Shown here piece by piece: positions 25,541 through 32,812 of a stretch of DNA of 64,000 bases (positions are counted from its first letter, which is position 1; every line of letters begins with the position of its first letter). The notes below the pieces were generated by a model. It did not search any database, had not been told where the DNA came from, and saw nothing but the letters and a program-made list of their open reading frames with translations. The stretch spans positions 124,001-188,000 of the forward strand of contig NZ_JAERRJ010000009.1 in assembly GCF_016741815.1 (NCBI RefSeq), given 5' to 3'. The stretch is from Nocardia acididurans (GTDB lineage: Bacteria; Actinomycetota; Actinomycetes; Mycobacteriales; Mycobacteriaceae). Position numbers and translations under genes: made by a program.

Positions 25541-26415
25541 TTCTCCTTGACGCCGAGCAGGAAGTCCGTTGCCAGGCGGTTGAATTCGTGGAACTTCTCC
25601 AGCTGCGCCCAGTGCCCGCAGCCGCCGAACACATGCAGCTGGACTCGCGGCACCATCTTCAGTGCTACGAGCGCGCCGTCGATCGGGTTCACCCGGTCTT
25701 CACGGCCCCAGATCATGAGTACAGGCTGCCGCAGTTTGTAGGCGTCGCGCCAGATCATGCCCTTGGCGAAATCGGCTCCGGCGAAGGACTTTCCCATGGC
25801 GCGGGTGGCGGCGAGCGCTTCGGGGGTGGACGCCGAAGCGAACCGCTCTTCGATCAGTTCCGGTGTGATCAGCGATTGATCGAACACCATGATCCGCAGG
25901 AACGCCTCCAGGTTCTCCTTCGTGGGCTCGAAGTTGAACCGCGACAGCGCTTTCACGCCCTCGGTGGGATCCGGCGCGAACAGGTTGGTGCTCAACCCAC
26001 CCGGACCCATGAGCACCAGCTTGCCCGCGCGATCCGGGAAGTCCAGCGCGAACCGGGTGGCGGTGCCGCCGCCGAGCGAATTGCCCAGCAGGTGAACGCG
26101 TTCGGTGATGCCCAGGGTGTCCAGCAGATCCTTCAGCGCGGTCGAACTGTGCACGAAGTACTGCGGGTGATCGACCGGCTTGTCGGACAGCCCGAAGCCC
26201 GGCTGATCCACGGCGATAACGTGAAAGTCCTTCGCCAGCACCGGAATGTTCTTGGCGAAGTTCGACCACGACGAGGCCCCCGGCCCGCCGCCGTGCAGCA
26301 GCACGATGGTGGGCCCGTTGCCGACGCCGGCCTCGTGGTAGTGCAGCTTCAGATCCTCGCGGACCTGCGCGTACTTGGAGGTGGACTCGAAGGTGAGCTC
26401 TGCGACGGAGGTCAT
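25537..26415 (-). CDS. hsaD: 4,9-DSHA hydrolase HsaD
   Basis: The 292-residue alpha/beta hydrolase cleaves the C-C bond in the meta-cleavage product 4,9-DSHA, giving 9,17-dioxo-1,2,3,4,10,19-hexanorandrostan-5-oic acid (DOHNAA/HIP) and the dienoate used by HsaE. The oxyanion motif is LLHGGGPGASSWSNF near 39-53. The nucleophile is Ser in LLGNSLGGGTATRFA near 113. The acid is Asp in MIWGREDRVNP near 240, and His is in GGCGHWAQLEKFHEF near 268. It is the second gene of the operon, three bases after hsaA. Confidence 0.96.
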   Translation of the reverse strand: MTSVAELTFESTSKYAQVREDLKLHYHEAGVGNGPTIVLLHGGGPGASSWSNFAKNIPVLAKDFHVIAVDQPGFGLSDKPVDHPQYFVHSSTALKDLLDTLGITERVHLLGNSLGGGTATRFALDFPDRAGKLVLMGPGGLSTNLFAPDPTEGVKALSRFNFEPTKENLEAFLRIMVFDQSLITPELIEERFASASTPEALAATRAMGKSFAGADFAKGMIWRDAYKLRQPVLMIWGREDRVNPIDGALVALKMVPRVQLHVFGGCGHWAQLEKFHEFNRLATDFLLGVKEK

Positions 26416-26418
26416 CGG

Positions 26419-27588
26419 CTACACCATCGTGTCGGTGATCGGCAGCCCGAAGGCGTGCGTGCCGTACATGACATAGGCGCGTTCGGCGTCGTTGGCCGCG
26501 TGCACCCGGCCCGCGTGTGCGTCACGCCAGAAGCGCTGCAGCGGAGTGCCGTTGGCGAGCGCGGTCGCACCCGAGGCCTCGAACAGCCGGTCGATGGAGG
26601 CGACGGCGCGGCCCGTGGCGCGCACCTGATCGCGGCGCGCGCTGGCGCGCAGGTCGAACGGAACGTCCTTGCCCGCCACCAGCAGTGCGTATTCATCGGC
26701 CACATTGCCCGACAACTGACGCCACGCGGCGTCGATATCGGAGGCGGCCTCGGCGATGCGCACCTTGCCGAACGGATCGTCCTTGGCCTTCTCGCCCGCG
26801 TAGGCGGCGCGCAGGCGCTTGCCCTGGTGCTCGACGTGGGCTTCGTACGCGCCGTACGCCATACCCACGATCGGGGTGGAGATGGTGGTGGGATGGATTG
26901 TGCCCCAAGGCATCTTGTACACCGGGTCGGTGTTCTGCTCCAGGCCGGGCGCGCTCAGCTCGCTCATGGCGCGGAAGCTCAGGAACCGGTGCCGGGGCAC
27001 GAACACGTCCTTCACCTTGATGGTGTTGGATCCGGTGCCGCGCAGCCCGACCACATGCCACACGTCGTCGATGTTGTACTCGGTCCGCGGGATCAGGAAG
27101 GAACCGAAGTCGACCGGCTTGCCGTCCTTGATGACCGGTCCGCCCACGACCACCCAGTCGCAGTGATCGGAGCCGGAGGACCAGGCCCACGCACCGTTGA
27201 CGATGTAGCCGCTCTTGTCCTCGGTGAGCACGCCCGCGCCCATGGGCGCGTAGGAGGAGGAGATCCGCACATCGGTGTCCTCGCCCCACACCTCTTCCTG
27301 CGCACGCTGATCGAACAGCGCGAGGTGCCAGTTGTGCACGCCGACGATGCCGGCCACCCAGCCGGTGGAACCGCAGGCGGAGGCGATCTTGCGGACGGTG
27401 TCGTAGAAGACGACGGGGTCGCCGGCGTGGCCGCCCCACTGGCGCGGCTGCAGCAGTTTGAAGAATCCGGTCTCCTGCAGGTCCTTGACGGACTCCTCGG
27501 GGAGTTTGCGCAGGTCTTCTGCCTCCTGCGCGCGTTCGCGCAGTGTGGGCAGCAGCGCCTCGACCCGCTCAACTACTTCTTGCGTCAT
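26419..27588 (-). CDS. hsaA: 3-HSA hydroxylase, oxygenase component HsaA
   Basis: The 389-residue flavin-dependent monooxygenase hydroxylates 3-HSA to the catechol 3,4-DHSA with FADH2 from HsaB. It has the acyl-CoA dehydrogenase-like fold of this group: LLPTLRERAQEAEDLRKLPEES, GFFKLLQPRQWGG, SSGSDHCDWVVVGG near 134, and the C-terminal FRDAH-like segment QRFWRDAHAGRVHA near 353. It leads the operon. A KstR-like box lies 72 bases upstream of the ATG (27660-27673). Confidence 0.95.
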   Translation of the reverse strand: MTQEVVERVEALLPTLRERAQEAEDLRKLPEESVKDLQETGFFKLLQPRQWGGHAGDPVVFYDTVRKIASACGSTGWVAGIVGVHNWHLALFDQRAQEEVWGEDTDVRISSSYAPMGAGVLTEDKSGYIVNGAWAWSSGSDHCDWVVVGGPVIKDGKPVDFGSFLIPRTEYNIDDVWHVVGLRGTGSNTIKVKDVFVPRHRFLSFRAMSELSAPGLEQNTDPVYKMPWGTIHPTTISTPIVGMAYGAYEAHVEHQGKRLRAAYAGEKAKDDPFGKVRIAEAASDIDAAWRQLSGNVADEYALLVAGKDVPFDLRASARRDQVRATGRAVASIDRLFEASGATALANGTPLQRFWRDAHAGRVHAANDAERAYVMYGTHAFGLPITDTMV

Positions 27589-27659
27589 CTCGCCAGTTGC
27601 TCCTGCCTGGTGCGTGCGTCTTCCGACGTCTGGTAAGCGGTTCTACTTGCCCCTGAGAG

Positions 27660-27673
27660 TAGAACACGTTCCT
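27660..27673. promoter_or_regulatory. KstR-type operator (one mismatch) at hsaA
   Basis: TAGAACACGTTCCT keeps all fixed bases of TnnAACnnGTTnnA except the final A. It lies 72 bases upstream of the hsaA ATG at 27588 in the hsaA-kshA divergent region. Confidence 0.6.
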
Positions 27674-27761
27674 ATTCCAGTCCAGAATCCGGTTCATTTC
27701 CTGCGCGGACGGCCCCCATCCTGGTAGTTGGTGCAATCGCTGGCATCTTGTCGCGTCATTT

Positions 27762-27775
27762 TGTAACGTGTTCTA
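27762..27775. promoter_or_regulatory. KstR-type operator at kshA
   Basis: TGTAACGTGTTCTA is a full match to TnnAACnnGTTnnA. It lies 22 bases before the kshA ATG at 27798. Bases AACGTGTTCTA are identical to the box at kstD. Confidence 0.78.
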
Positions 27776-27797
27776 GTACTTCCAAGGAGGATGAACG

Positions 27798-29012
27798 ATG
27801 TCGACAACCCCGCCAGGGCCCCGCGGAAAGGTCCGTGAGATCGACGTGGGCAGCATGCCCACCCGGTATGCCCGGGGCTGGCATTGCCTGGGTCTGGCCA
27901 AAACCTTCCGCGACGGAAAGCCGCACTCGGTCAACGCGTTCGGCACCAAGCTGGTCATATTCGCCGACAGCAAGGGCGATTTGAAGATCCTCGACGGGTA
28001 TTGCCGGCATCTCGGCGGCGACCTGTCCATGGGTGAGATCAAGGGTGACACCGTCGCCTGCCCGTTCCACGACTGGCGCTGGGGCGGCGACGGCAAATGC
28101 AAGGCGATCCCGTACGCGCGCCGCGTGCCCCCGCTGGCCCGCACCCGCGCGTGGACCACCCTCGAGCGCAACGGCCAGCTGTTCGTCTGGCACGACCACG
28201 AGGGCAACCCGCCGCCGGACGACATCACCATCCCGTATATCGACGGCGCGTTCACCAACGCCGACGGCAGCGGCCTGGAGTCGATCAGCGACGGCTGGAC
28301 CGACTGGACCTGGAACTCGATGCTCATCGAAGGCGCGAACTGCCGCGAGATCATCGACAACGTCGTGGACATGGCGCACTTCTTCTACATCCACTACGCG
28401 TTCCCGACGTTCTTCAAGAACGTCTTCGAGGGTCATATCGCCACCCAGTACCTGAACAGCAAGAGCCGCCCCGACATCGGCATGGCCGCCAAGTCCGGCG
28501 TGGACACGCTGCTCGAGTCGGAGGCGTCGTACTTCGGCCCGTCCTACATGATCAACCCGCTGCTCAACAGCTACAACGGGTACGAGGTCAAGACGACCCT
28601 GATCAACTGCCACTACCCGGTGACGCAGGACTCGTTCATGCTCATGTGGGGCGTCACGCTGGAGAAGCCGAAGGGTCTGCCGGAATCGCAGGCCGAGAGC
28701 TTCGCCAAGAAGATGACCGAGGGCGTCTCCGAGGGCTTCCTGCAGGACGTCGAGATCTGGAAGCACAAGTCCAAGATCGAGAACCCGCTGCTCACCGAGG
28801 AGGACGGCCCGGTCTACCAGTTGCGCCGCTGGTACGACCAGTTCTACGTGGACGTCGCCGACGTGGACCCGAAGTCCACGCAGCGCTTCGAATTCGAGGT
28901 CGACACCGCCAAGGCCAATGTGGCCTGGGAAGCTGAGGTCGCCGAGAACCTGCGCAAGAAGCGCGAGGCGGACGAGGCCAAGGCGGCGGAAGCACAGGAG
29001 GCGGGAGTCTGA
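27798..29012 (+). CDS. kshA: 3-ketosteroid 9-alpha-hydroxylase oxygenase KshA
   Basis: The 404-residue Rieske oxygenase hydroxylates C9 of 3-ketosteroids, which with KstD leads to ring B opening. The Rieske ligands are C-x-H in YCRHLGGD near 67-69 and C-x2-H in CPFHDWRWGG near 87-90. The mononuclear-iron site is in NVVDMAHFFYIHYAFP near 191-205. The C-terminal tail (residues 370-404) is Lys/Glu/Ala-rich and probably helical. AAGGAGG precedes the ATG. No KshB reductase gene is nearby, so it must be encoded elsewhere. The next gene overlaps its stop. Confidence 0.95.
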   Translation: MSTTPPGPRGKVREIDVGSMPTRYARGWHCLGLAKTFRDGKPHSVNAFGTKLVIFADSKGDLKILDGYCRHLGGDLSMGEIKGDTVACPFHDWRWGGDGKCKAIPYARRVPPLARTRAWTTLERNGQLFVWHDHEGNPPPDDITIPYIDGAFTNADGSGLESISDGWTDWTWNSMLIEGANCREIIDNVVDMAHFFYIHYAFPTFFKNVFEGHIATQYLNSKSRPDIGMAAKSGVDTLLESEASYFGPSYMINPLLNSYNGYEVKTTLINCHYPVTQDSFMLMWGVTLEKPKGLPESQAESFAKKMTEGVSEGFLQDVEIWKHKSKIENPLLTEEDGPVYQLRRWYDQFYVDVADVDPKSTQRFEFEVDTAKANVAWEAEVAENLRKKREADEAKAAEAQEAGV

Positions 29013-29341
29013 TGACCAGCTGGGCGAAAGCACCGGATTTCGCGGACCGTCCCGAACGGCGCGAGGAAGTGCGCGCCCAGACAGTCCTCGACAAAGAGCA
29101 CTACATGGAGTCGGGCTTCACGCCCATCGGCTGCCGCACCTGCGGCACCGAGGTGCTCGTGCGCAAGCACAGCAGCCATCAGCGGACCATGCAGTGGACG
29201 GTCAACCCGGCCGACCACTGCCCGGTGTTCCGCGAAATGGCCGCCGCCGGACCGGTTTTCGGCAAGCCCGACACCTGCCCCAACCTGGAGAAGACCATCG
29301 ATCACGCCCTCGCCGAGGGACTGCTCGAGATCGACGACTGA
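29012..29341 (+). CDS. Small Cys-rich protein coupled to kshA
   Basis: The 109-residue protein has no domain I recognise. Four Cys stand at 41, 44, 70 and 89 (GCRTCG, DHCPVF, DTCPNL), with several His between (HSSHQR near 53-56), so a zinc or iron-sulfur site is plausible. Its ATG overlaps the kshA stop, so the two are translated together. A conserved gene of unknown function (Rv3527) follows kshA in M. tuberculosis, and I suspect homology, though this one is shorter. It ends with an acidic LAEGLLEIDD. A role in assembly or electron supply of KshA is a guess. Confidence 0.75.
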   Translation: MTSWAKAPDFADRPERREEVRAQTVLDKEHYMESGFTPIGCRTCGTEVLVRKHSSHQRTMQWTVNPADHCPVFREMAAAGPVFGKPDTCPNLEKTIDHALAEGLLEIDD

Positions 29342-29348
29342 ACGCGGC

Positions 29349-29759
29349 TCAATCCATTCGGAAATCCGCGAAGTCGAAGCCCGGCGCGACCACACAGCTC
29401 ACCAGCACGTGCTGATCGCCCGCCGGGCGGGCGGCCTGTGACACCCCACCCGGGACCACCGCCTGGGGCCGATGCCCCTGCGCGACATCGGGTCCGAGGA
29501 TGATCTCCTCACCCCCGATGTTCAGCAGCAGGGGCCCGCCCTGATGCCAGAACCAGATCTCGTCCGAGGCCACCGTATGTGGCGCGGACTTCTCACCCGG
29601 AAGCAGCAAGAAGTAGATGGCGGTCGCGCTCGCGCGCTTGCCGTCGTAGCCGTCCGGCTCGAATTCCACTGTGCTGCGCCAGGTTTCCCGATACCAGCCG
29701 CCCTCCGGGTGGGGCTGCAGATCCAATTCCACGGCGAGTTCCGGGCGATCATCGCTCAT
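29349..29759 (-). CDS. Cupin DUF985-family protein
   Basis: The 136-residue protein is a DUF985/Cupin_5 member: LQPHPEGGWYRETWRS at 14-29, ATAIYFLLLPGEKSAPHTVASDEIW near 47-71, and GPDVAQGHRPQAVVPGGVSQAARP near 88. These give the two cupin motifs with metal-binding His and Glu candidates. The family is uncharacterised apart from sugar-epimerase-like structures. It converges on the kshA operon, with only seven bases between stops, and is unlinked to steroid genes in function as far as the sequence shows. Confidence 0.82.
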   Translation of the reverse strand: MSDDRPELAVELDLQPHPEGGWYRETWRSTVEFEPDGYDGKRASATAIYFLLLPGEKSAPHTVASDEIWFWHQGGPLLLNIGGEEIILGPDVAQGHRPQAVVPGGVSQAARPAGDQHVLVSCVVAPGFDFADFRMD

Positions 29760-29801
29760 GGCCCCAACGTACCCGCCGAATCTTCGCCGCGCGGGACGTA
29801 T

Positions 29802-30869
29802 TCAGGCGCGCGCCGGTGCCTCGCCGATGCCGAAGGTGATGCCGTGCGGGGCCAGGGCATTCAGGAAATCCTCCGGATCGAAGGCTTCGGCCGGAGCCAG
29901 CGCGCCGGGTTTCGCCACGCCCGTGCCCAGTCGCGCCGCCACCTCGACCGCCATGATGGCCGAATCGCGGTAGGAGTCGACGCCGCTGAGCAGGCCCCGC
30001 ACCACCGCGCCGTCCGCACCATAGGTGTCGACGATCAGGTAGTAGCGCAGATCGGAATCCGGTGTGTCGGGCATGGCTTCGATTGCCTCGGCGGTGAATC
30101 CGCTCAGATGTCCCAGGATCGTGGCATCCAACGCGCCCGCGACGTAGGAGACATCCGAATGCCGGGGAATGGTGAGCACCGAGGACTGCGGGAACTTGCC
30201 GACCGCGGTGGGCGCGGCCGCACCGGGGAACACCATCTCGGTGTACCTGGTGGCCGGACCCGTGCGGAATTCGCCATTCTCGTAGTGGAATCCGCCGTCG
30301 CGGAACGAATCCAGGTTGGCGAGAACCGTTTTCGCGCTCCCCTTGGAACCGTGGCCGCCGCTCAGGCTCAGGTGACTGATCACCAGTTCGGCGGGGCCCT
30401 GCACCCGACGGGTGGTGAGGTAGGCGAGCAGGTCGCCGGACAGGTTGTTGTCGGTGATGCCGGAGACCACCGTGACACCGGCCGCCTCGGCGCGGGTGTT
30501 GTAGTCGTTCAGGACCTTTCGCAGGAAATTCTGCTCGCCGGAGGTGTCGGTGTAGTGCGCGCCCGCCGCGATGGCTGCGGCCAGCACCGCCTCGCCGAAG
30601 TCGATGAACGCGGCCAGGCCGCTGATCACCACATCCGCGCCGGTGAAGGCGGCGACCAGGGCGGCGTGATCGTTCAGGTCGGCGACGCGGATCTCGGCGT
30701 CGGGCAACCCGGCCGCCTCGGCGGCGGCGCGCAGGCGATCGGCATTGCGGCCCACCAGGATCGGGGTGAAGGCGCGGCGGCGGAGCTCACCGAGGATGTA
30801 GCCGCCGGTGTGGCCGGTGGCTCCGTAGACGGCGACGGTGGGGGACTGGGTGCTGATCTGCTTCGTCAT
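29802..30869 (-). CDS. Saccharopine dehydrogenase-like NAD(P)-binding protein
   Basis: The 355-residue protein has the N-terminal Rossmann motif VAVYGATGHTGGYILGELRRRAF, typical of saccharopine dehydrogenase-like and trans-acting enoyl reductase-like proteins. ADVVISGLAAFIDFGEAVLAAAIAAGAHYTDTSGE near 80-114 is the family core. Substrate cannot be assigned. The gene is divergent from an AraC regulator, 98 bases away, with GTGAGC/GCTCAC words between; regulation by it is likely. Confidence 0.78.
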   Translation of the reverse strand: MTKQISTQSPTVAVYGATGHTGGYILGELRRRAFTPILVGRNADRLRAAAEAAGLPDAEIRVADLNDHAALVAAFTGADVVISGLAAFIDFGEAVLAAAIAAGAHYTDTSGEQNFLRKVLNDYNTRAEAAGVTVVSGITDNNLSGDLLAYLTTRRVQGPAELVISHLSLSGGHGSKGSAKTVLANLDSFRDGGFHYENGEFRTGPATRYTEMVFPGAAAPTAVGKFPQSSVLTIPRHSDVSYVAGALDATILGHLSGFTAEAIEAMPDTPDSDLRYYLIVDTYGADGAVVRGLLSGVDSYRDSAIMAVEVAARLGTGVAKPGALAPAEAFDPEDFLNALAPHGITFGIGEAPARA

Positions 30870-30892
30870 GCCTAGAACATTAGGGTCGAGAA

Positions 30893-30941
30893 GTGAGCGT
30901 ATGAATGGCTGTAATGCTCACCTGTATGCCTGAAACGCTCA
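30893..30941. promoter_or_regulatory. Possible AraC operator with GTGAGC/GCTCAC words
   Basis: GTGAGC (30893-30898) is repeated as its complement GCTCAC (30916-30921), and CGCTCA follows (30936-30941). They lie in the divergent gap between the saccharopine dehydrogenase-like gene and the AraC gene. Spacing of 23 and 20 bp suits binding on one helix face. Low certainty. Confidence 0.35.
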
Positions 30942-30966
30942 TACTTCGAGCTGTACGGTGTACCTC

Positions 30967-31881
30967 GTGGACATTCTCAGCGAGACCATCGCGGCCATCC
31001 GCACCGGCAGGCCCGCCTACGGGCTGTTCGTCCGGCATGCGCCCTGGGGGCGTCGCTATCCCGTCGTGCGCGGGGCCGGATTCCACGTGGTGCTGCAGGG
31101 TTCGTGCTGGGTGCTCACCCCGGGAGCGGAACCGTTCGCGCTCGGTGCGGGGGACGTGCTCTTCATGCCGCGCGGTGCGGACCACGATCTGGTCGACCAG
31201 CCGGGCACTCCGATCACGGAGGTGGCCGTGCCCGGTGAACCGCGCGAGATCGTCGGTCCGGGGGTGCGGACCGCGCTGGTGTGCGGGGCCTACGAGCTGG
31301 GCAGGCAGCGCAGTCATCCGCTGCTCGACGAGCTACCCGAATTCGTCCATCTCCCAGCGCGTCCCGGCCGTCATCCGGCCCTGCGATCGGCCGTCGATCT
31401 GCTCGCGGGGGAGATCGCGGAACCGAGTCTCGGGACGGACGCGGTCATTCCCGCGCTGCTGGACACGTTACTGCTCTACATCCTGCGCGCCTGGTTCGCC
31501 GAACACGCCGACACCGCCACCGGATGGGCGGGCGCGTTCACCGATCCCGCGGTCGCGGCGGCGCTGCGCGTCATCCACGACGATCCCGCCCACGCCTGGA
31601 CGGTCCCCGAACTCGGTGCGGTGGCGGGTGTTTCGCGGGCCACGCTGGCCCGGCGGTTCACCGCCACCGTCGGCGAACCGCCGCTGTCGTATCTCACCCG
31701 CTGGCGGCTGCTCACCGCCGCGCGGCTGCTGCGCGAATCCGACACACCGCTCGCCGGGGTGGCCCGCAAGGTCGGCTATCAATCCGAGTTCGCCTTCGCC
31801 AAAGCTTTCAAACGCGAATACGGTTCGGCCCCAGGGCAATACCGGCGCACCGCCGATAGCCCGGACACGGTGGCCGTCTGA
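30967..31881 (+). CDS. AraC-family regulator with N-terminal cupin domain (paralogue of 13104-14036)
   Basis: The 304-residue protein has a cupin-type ligand domain (GFHVVLQGSCWVLTPG, LGAGDVLFMPRGADHDL) and a C-terminal AraC domain (VPELGAVAGVSRATLARRFT, LAGVARKVGYQSEFAFAKAF, YGSAPGQYRR). It aligns from end to end with the regulator at 13104-14036. GTG 30967 is chosen because that start (VDILSETIAAIRTGRP) aligns with the paralogue's first residues; a GTG three codons upstream is possible. It is divergent from the saccharopine dehydrogenase-like gene, which is its likely target. Confidence 0.87.
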   Translation: MDILSETIAAIRTGRPAYGLFVRHAPWGRRYPVVRGAGFHVVLQGSCWVLTPGAEPFALGAGDVLFMPRGADHDLVDQPGTPITEVAVPGEPREIVGPGVRTALVCGAYELGRQRSHPLLDELPEFVHLPARPGRHPALRSAVDLLAGEIAEPSLGTDAVIPALLDTLLLYILRAWFAEHADTATGWAGAFTDPAVAAALRVIHDDPAHAWTVPELGAVAGVSRATLARRFTATVGEPPLSYLTRWRLLTAARLLRESDTPLAGVARKVGYQSEFAFAKAFKREYGSAPGQYRRTADSPDTVAV

Positions 31882-31978
31882 TCGCATCGGCGACCGGGTG
31901 GCGAAGGCTGGGAAGACTGTACTTTCGGGGGTGCGTGGCCGGTGGCCGAGCGGCCGTGGCGGGCCTACGCTCGGGGGA

Positions 31979-32713
31979 ATGGACTGGCGCGAGCACAGTG
32001 GACCGATCGGAGTTCTCACCGGGGCGGGCATCTCCACCGACTCCGGCATACCGGACTTCCGTGGGCCCCGAGGGGTGTGGACGAAAGATCCGATCGCGGA
32101 ACTGCTCTCGACCTACCAGAACTATGTCGCCGATCCGGAGCTACGAGTGCGCGCCTGGCTGGCGCGCCGCGACAATCCCGCCTGGCAGGCCCGGCCGAAT
32201 CCGGCGCACGAGGCGCTGGTGCGGCTCGCCGAATCGGGCCGTGAGGTCGGCATCATCACCCAGAACATCGACCGGCTGCATCAGCGCGCGGGTTCGAAGA
32301 CCGTGGTGGAGATCCACGGCAATATGTTCGAAGTCGTCTGCGTCGACTGCGAATTCGAGACCACCATGCGCGCCACCCTGGACAGGGTGGCGGCCGGTGA
32401 ACCCGATCCGGCGTGCCCGGCCTGCGGCGGCATCCTCAAGGCGGCCACCATCATGTTCGGTCAGCAGCTGGACCCGGGATCCATTCGCGCCGCGGTGGAG
32501 ATCGCCGAATCCAGTGCGATCTTCGTGGCGGTCGGCACCTCGCTGCAGGTCGAGCCGGCGGCATCCATGTGCGCGGTCGCGGTGGACGCCGGGGCGCGCC
32601 TGGTCATCGTGAATGCCGAGCCGACGCCGTACGACGAATACGCCAGTGAGATCGTGCGGGATCCCATCGGTGACGCGCTGCCGCGCCTGGTGGACGAGAT
32701 TCTGGCGGTTTGA
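31979..32713 (+). CDS. Sirtuin-type NAD-dependent protein deacylase
   Basis: The 244-residue protein is a Sir2-family deacylase. It has the NAD site GVLTGAGISTDSGIPDFRG at 11-29, QNIDRLHQRAG near 94, the catalytic His in EIHGNMFEVVC near 112, four zinc Cys (C-V-D-C and C-P-A-C), and VGTSLQVEPAASM near 186. GGGGGAAT precedes ATG 31979. Sirtuins in actinobacteria deacetylate acyl-CoA synthetases, so enzymes such as FadD3 in this window are possible substrates; that link is only inference. The stop is 45 bases before the iron box of the ABC operon. Confidence 0.92.
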   Translation: MDWREHSGPIGVLTGAGISTDSGIPDFRGPRGVWTKDPIAELLSTYQNYVADPELRVRAWLARRDNPAWQARPNPAHEALVRLAESGREVGIITQNIDRLHQRAGSKTVVEIHGNMFEVVCVDCEFETTMRATLDRVAAGEPDPACPACGGILKAATIMFGQQLDPGSIRAAVEIAESSAIFVAVGTSLQVEPAASMCAVAVDAGARLVIVNAEPTPYDEYASEIVRDPIGDALPRLVDEILAV

Positions 32714-32758
32714 GGTTCGGCGTCCCGCCGATCGGGCACACTTGCGTCATCCCCTGCA

Positions 32759-32777
32759 ACAGGGTAGGCAAACCTAA
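32759..32777. promoter_or_regulatory. IdeR/DtxR-type iron box upstream of the ABC importer
   Basis: ACAGGGTAGGCAAACCTAA agrees at 15 of 19 positions with the DtxR/IdeR consensus TTAGGTTAGGCTAACCTAA, including the central TAGGC and the right arm AACCTAA. It lies 35 bases upstream of the substrate-binding protein ATG at 32813 and downstream of the sirtuin gene. This predicts repression of the operon when iron is plentiful. Confidence 0.7.
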
Positions 32778-32812
32778 GCCGTTGGGTGCCGGGTGTGAAG
32801 CGAGGGGACGAT

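Noticed and set aside
25588..27636. Open frame of 682 codons on the plus strand opposite hsaD-hsaA
   Set aside because: HsaD and HsaA on the other strand carry all catalytic residues; the plus frame has none.
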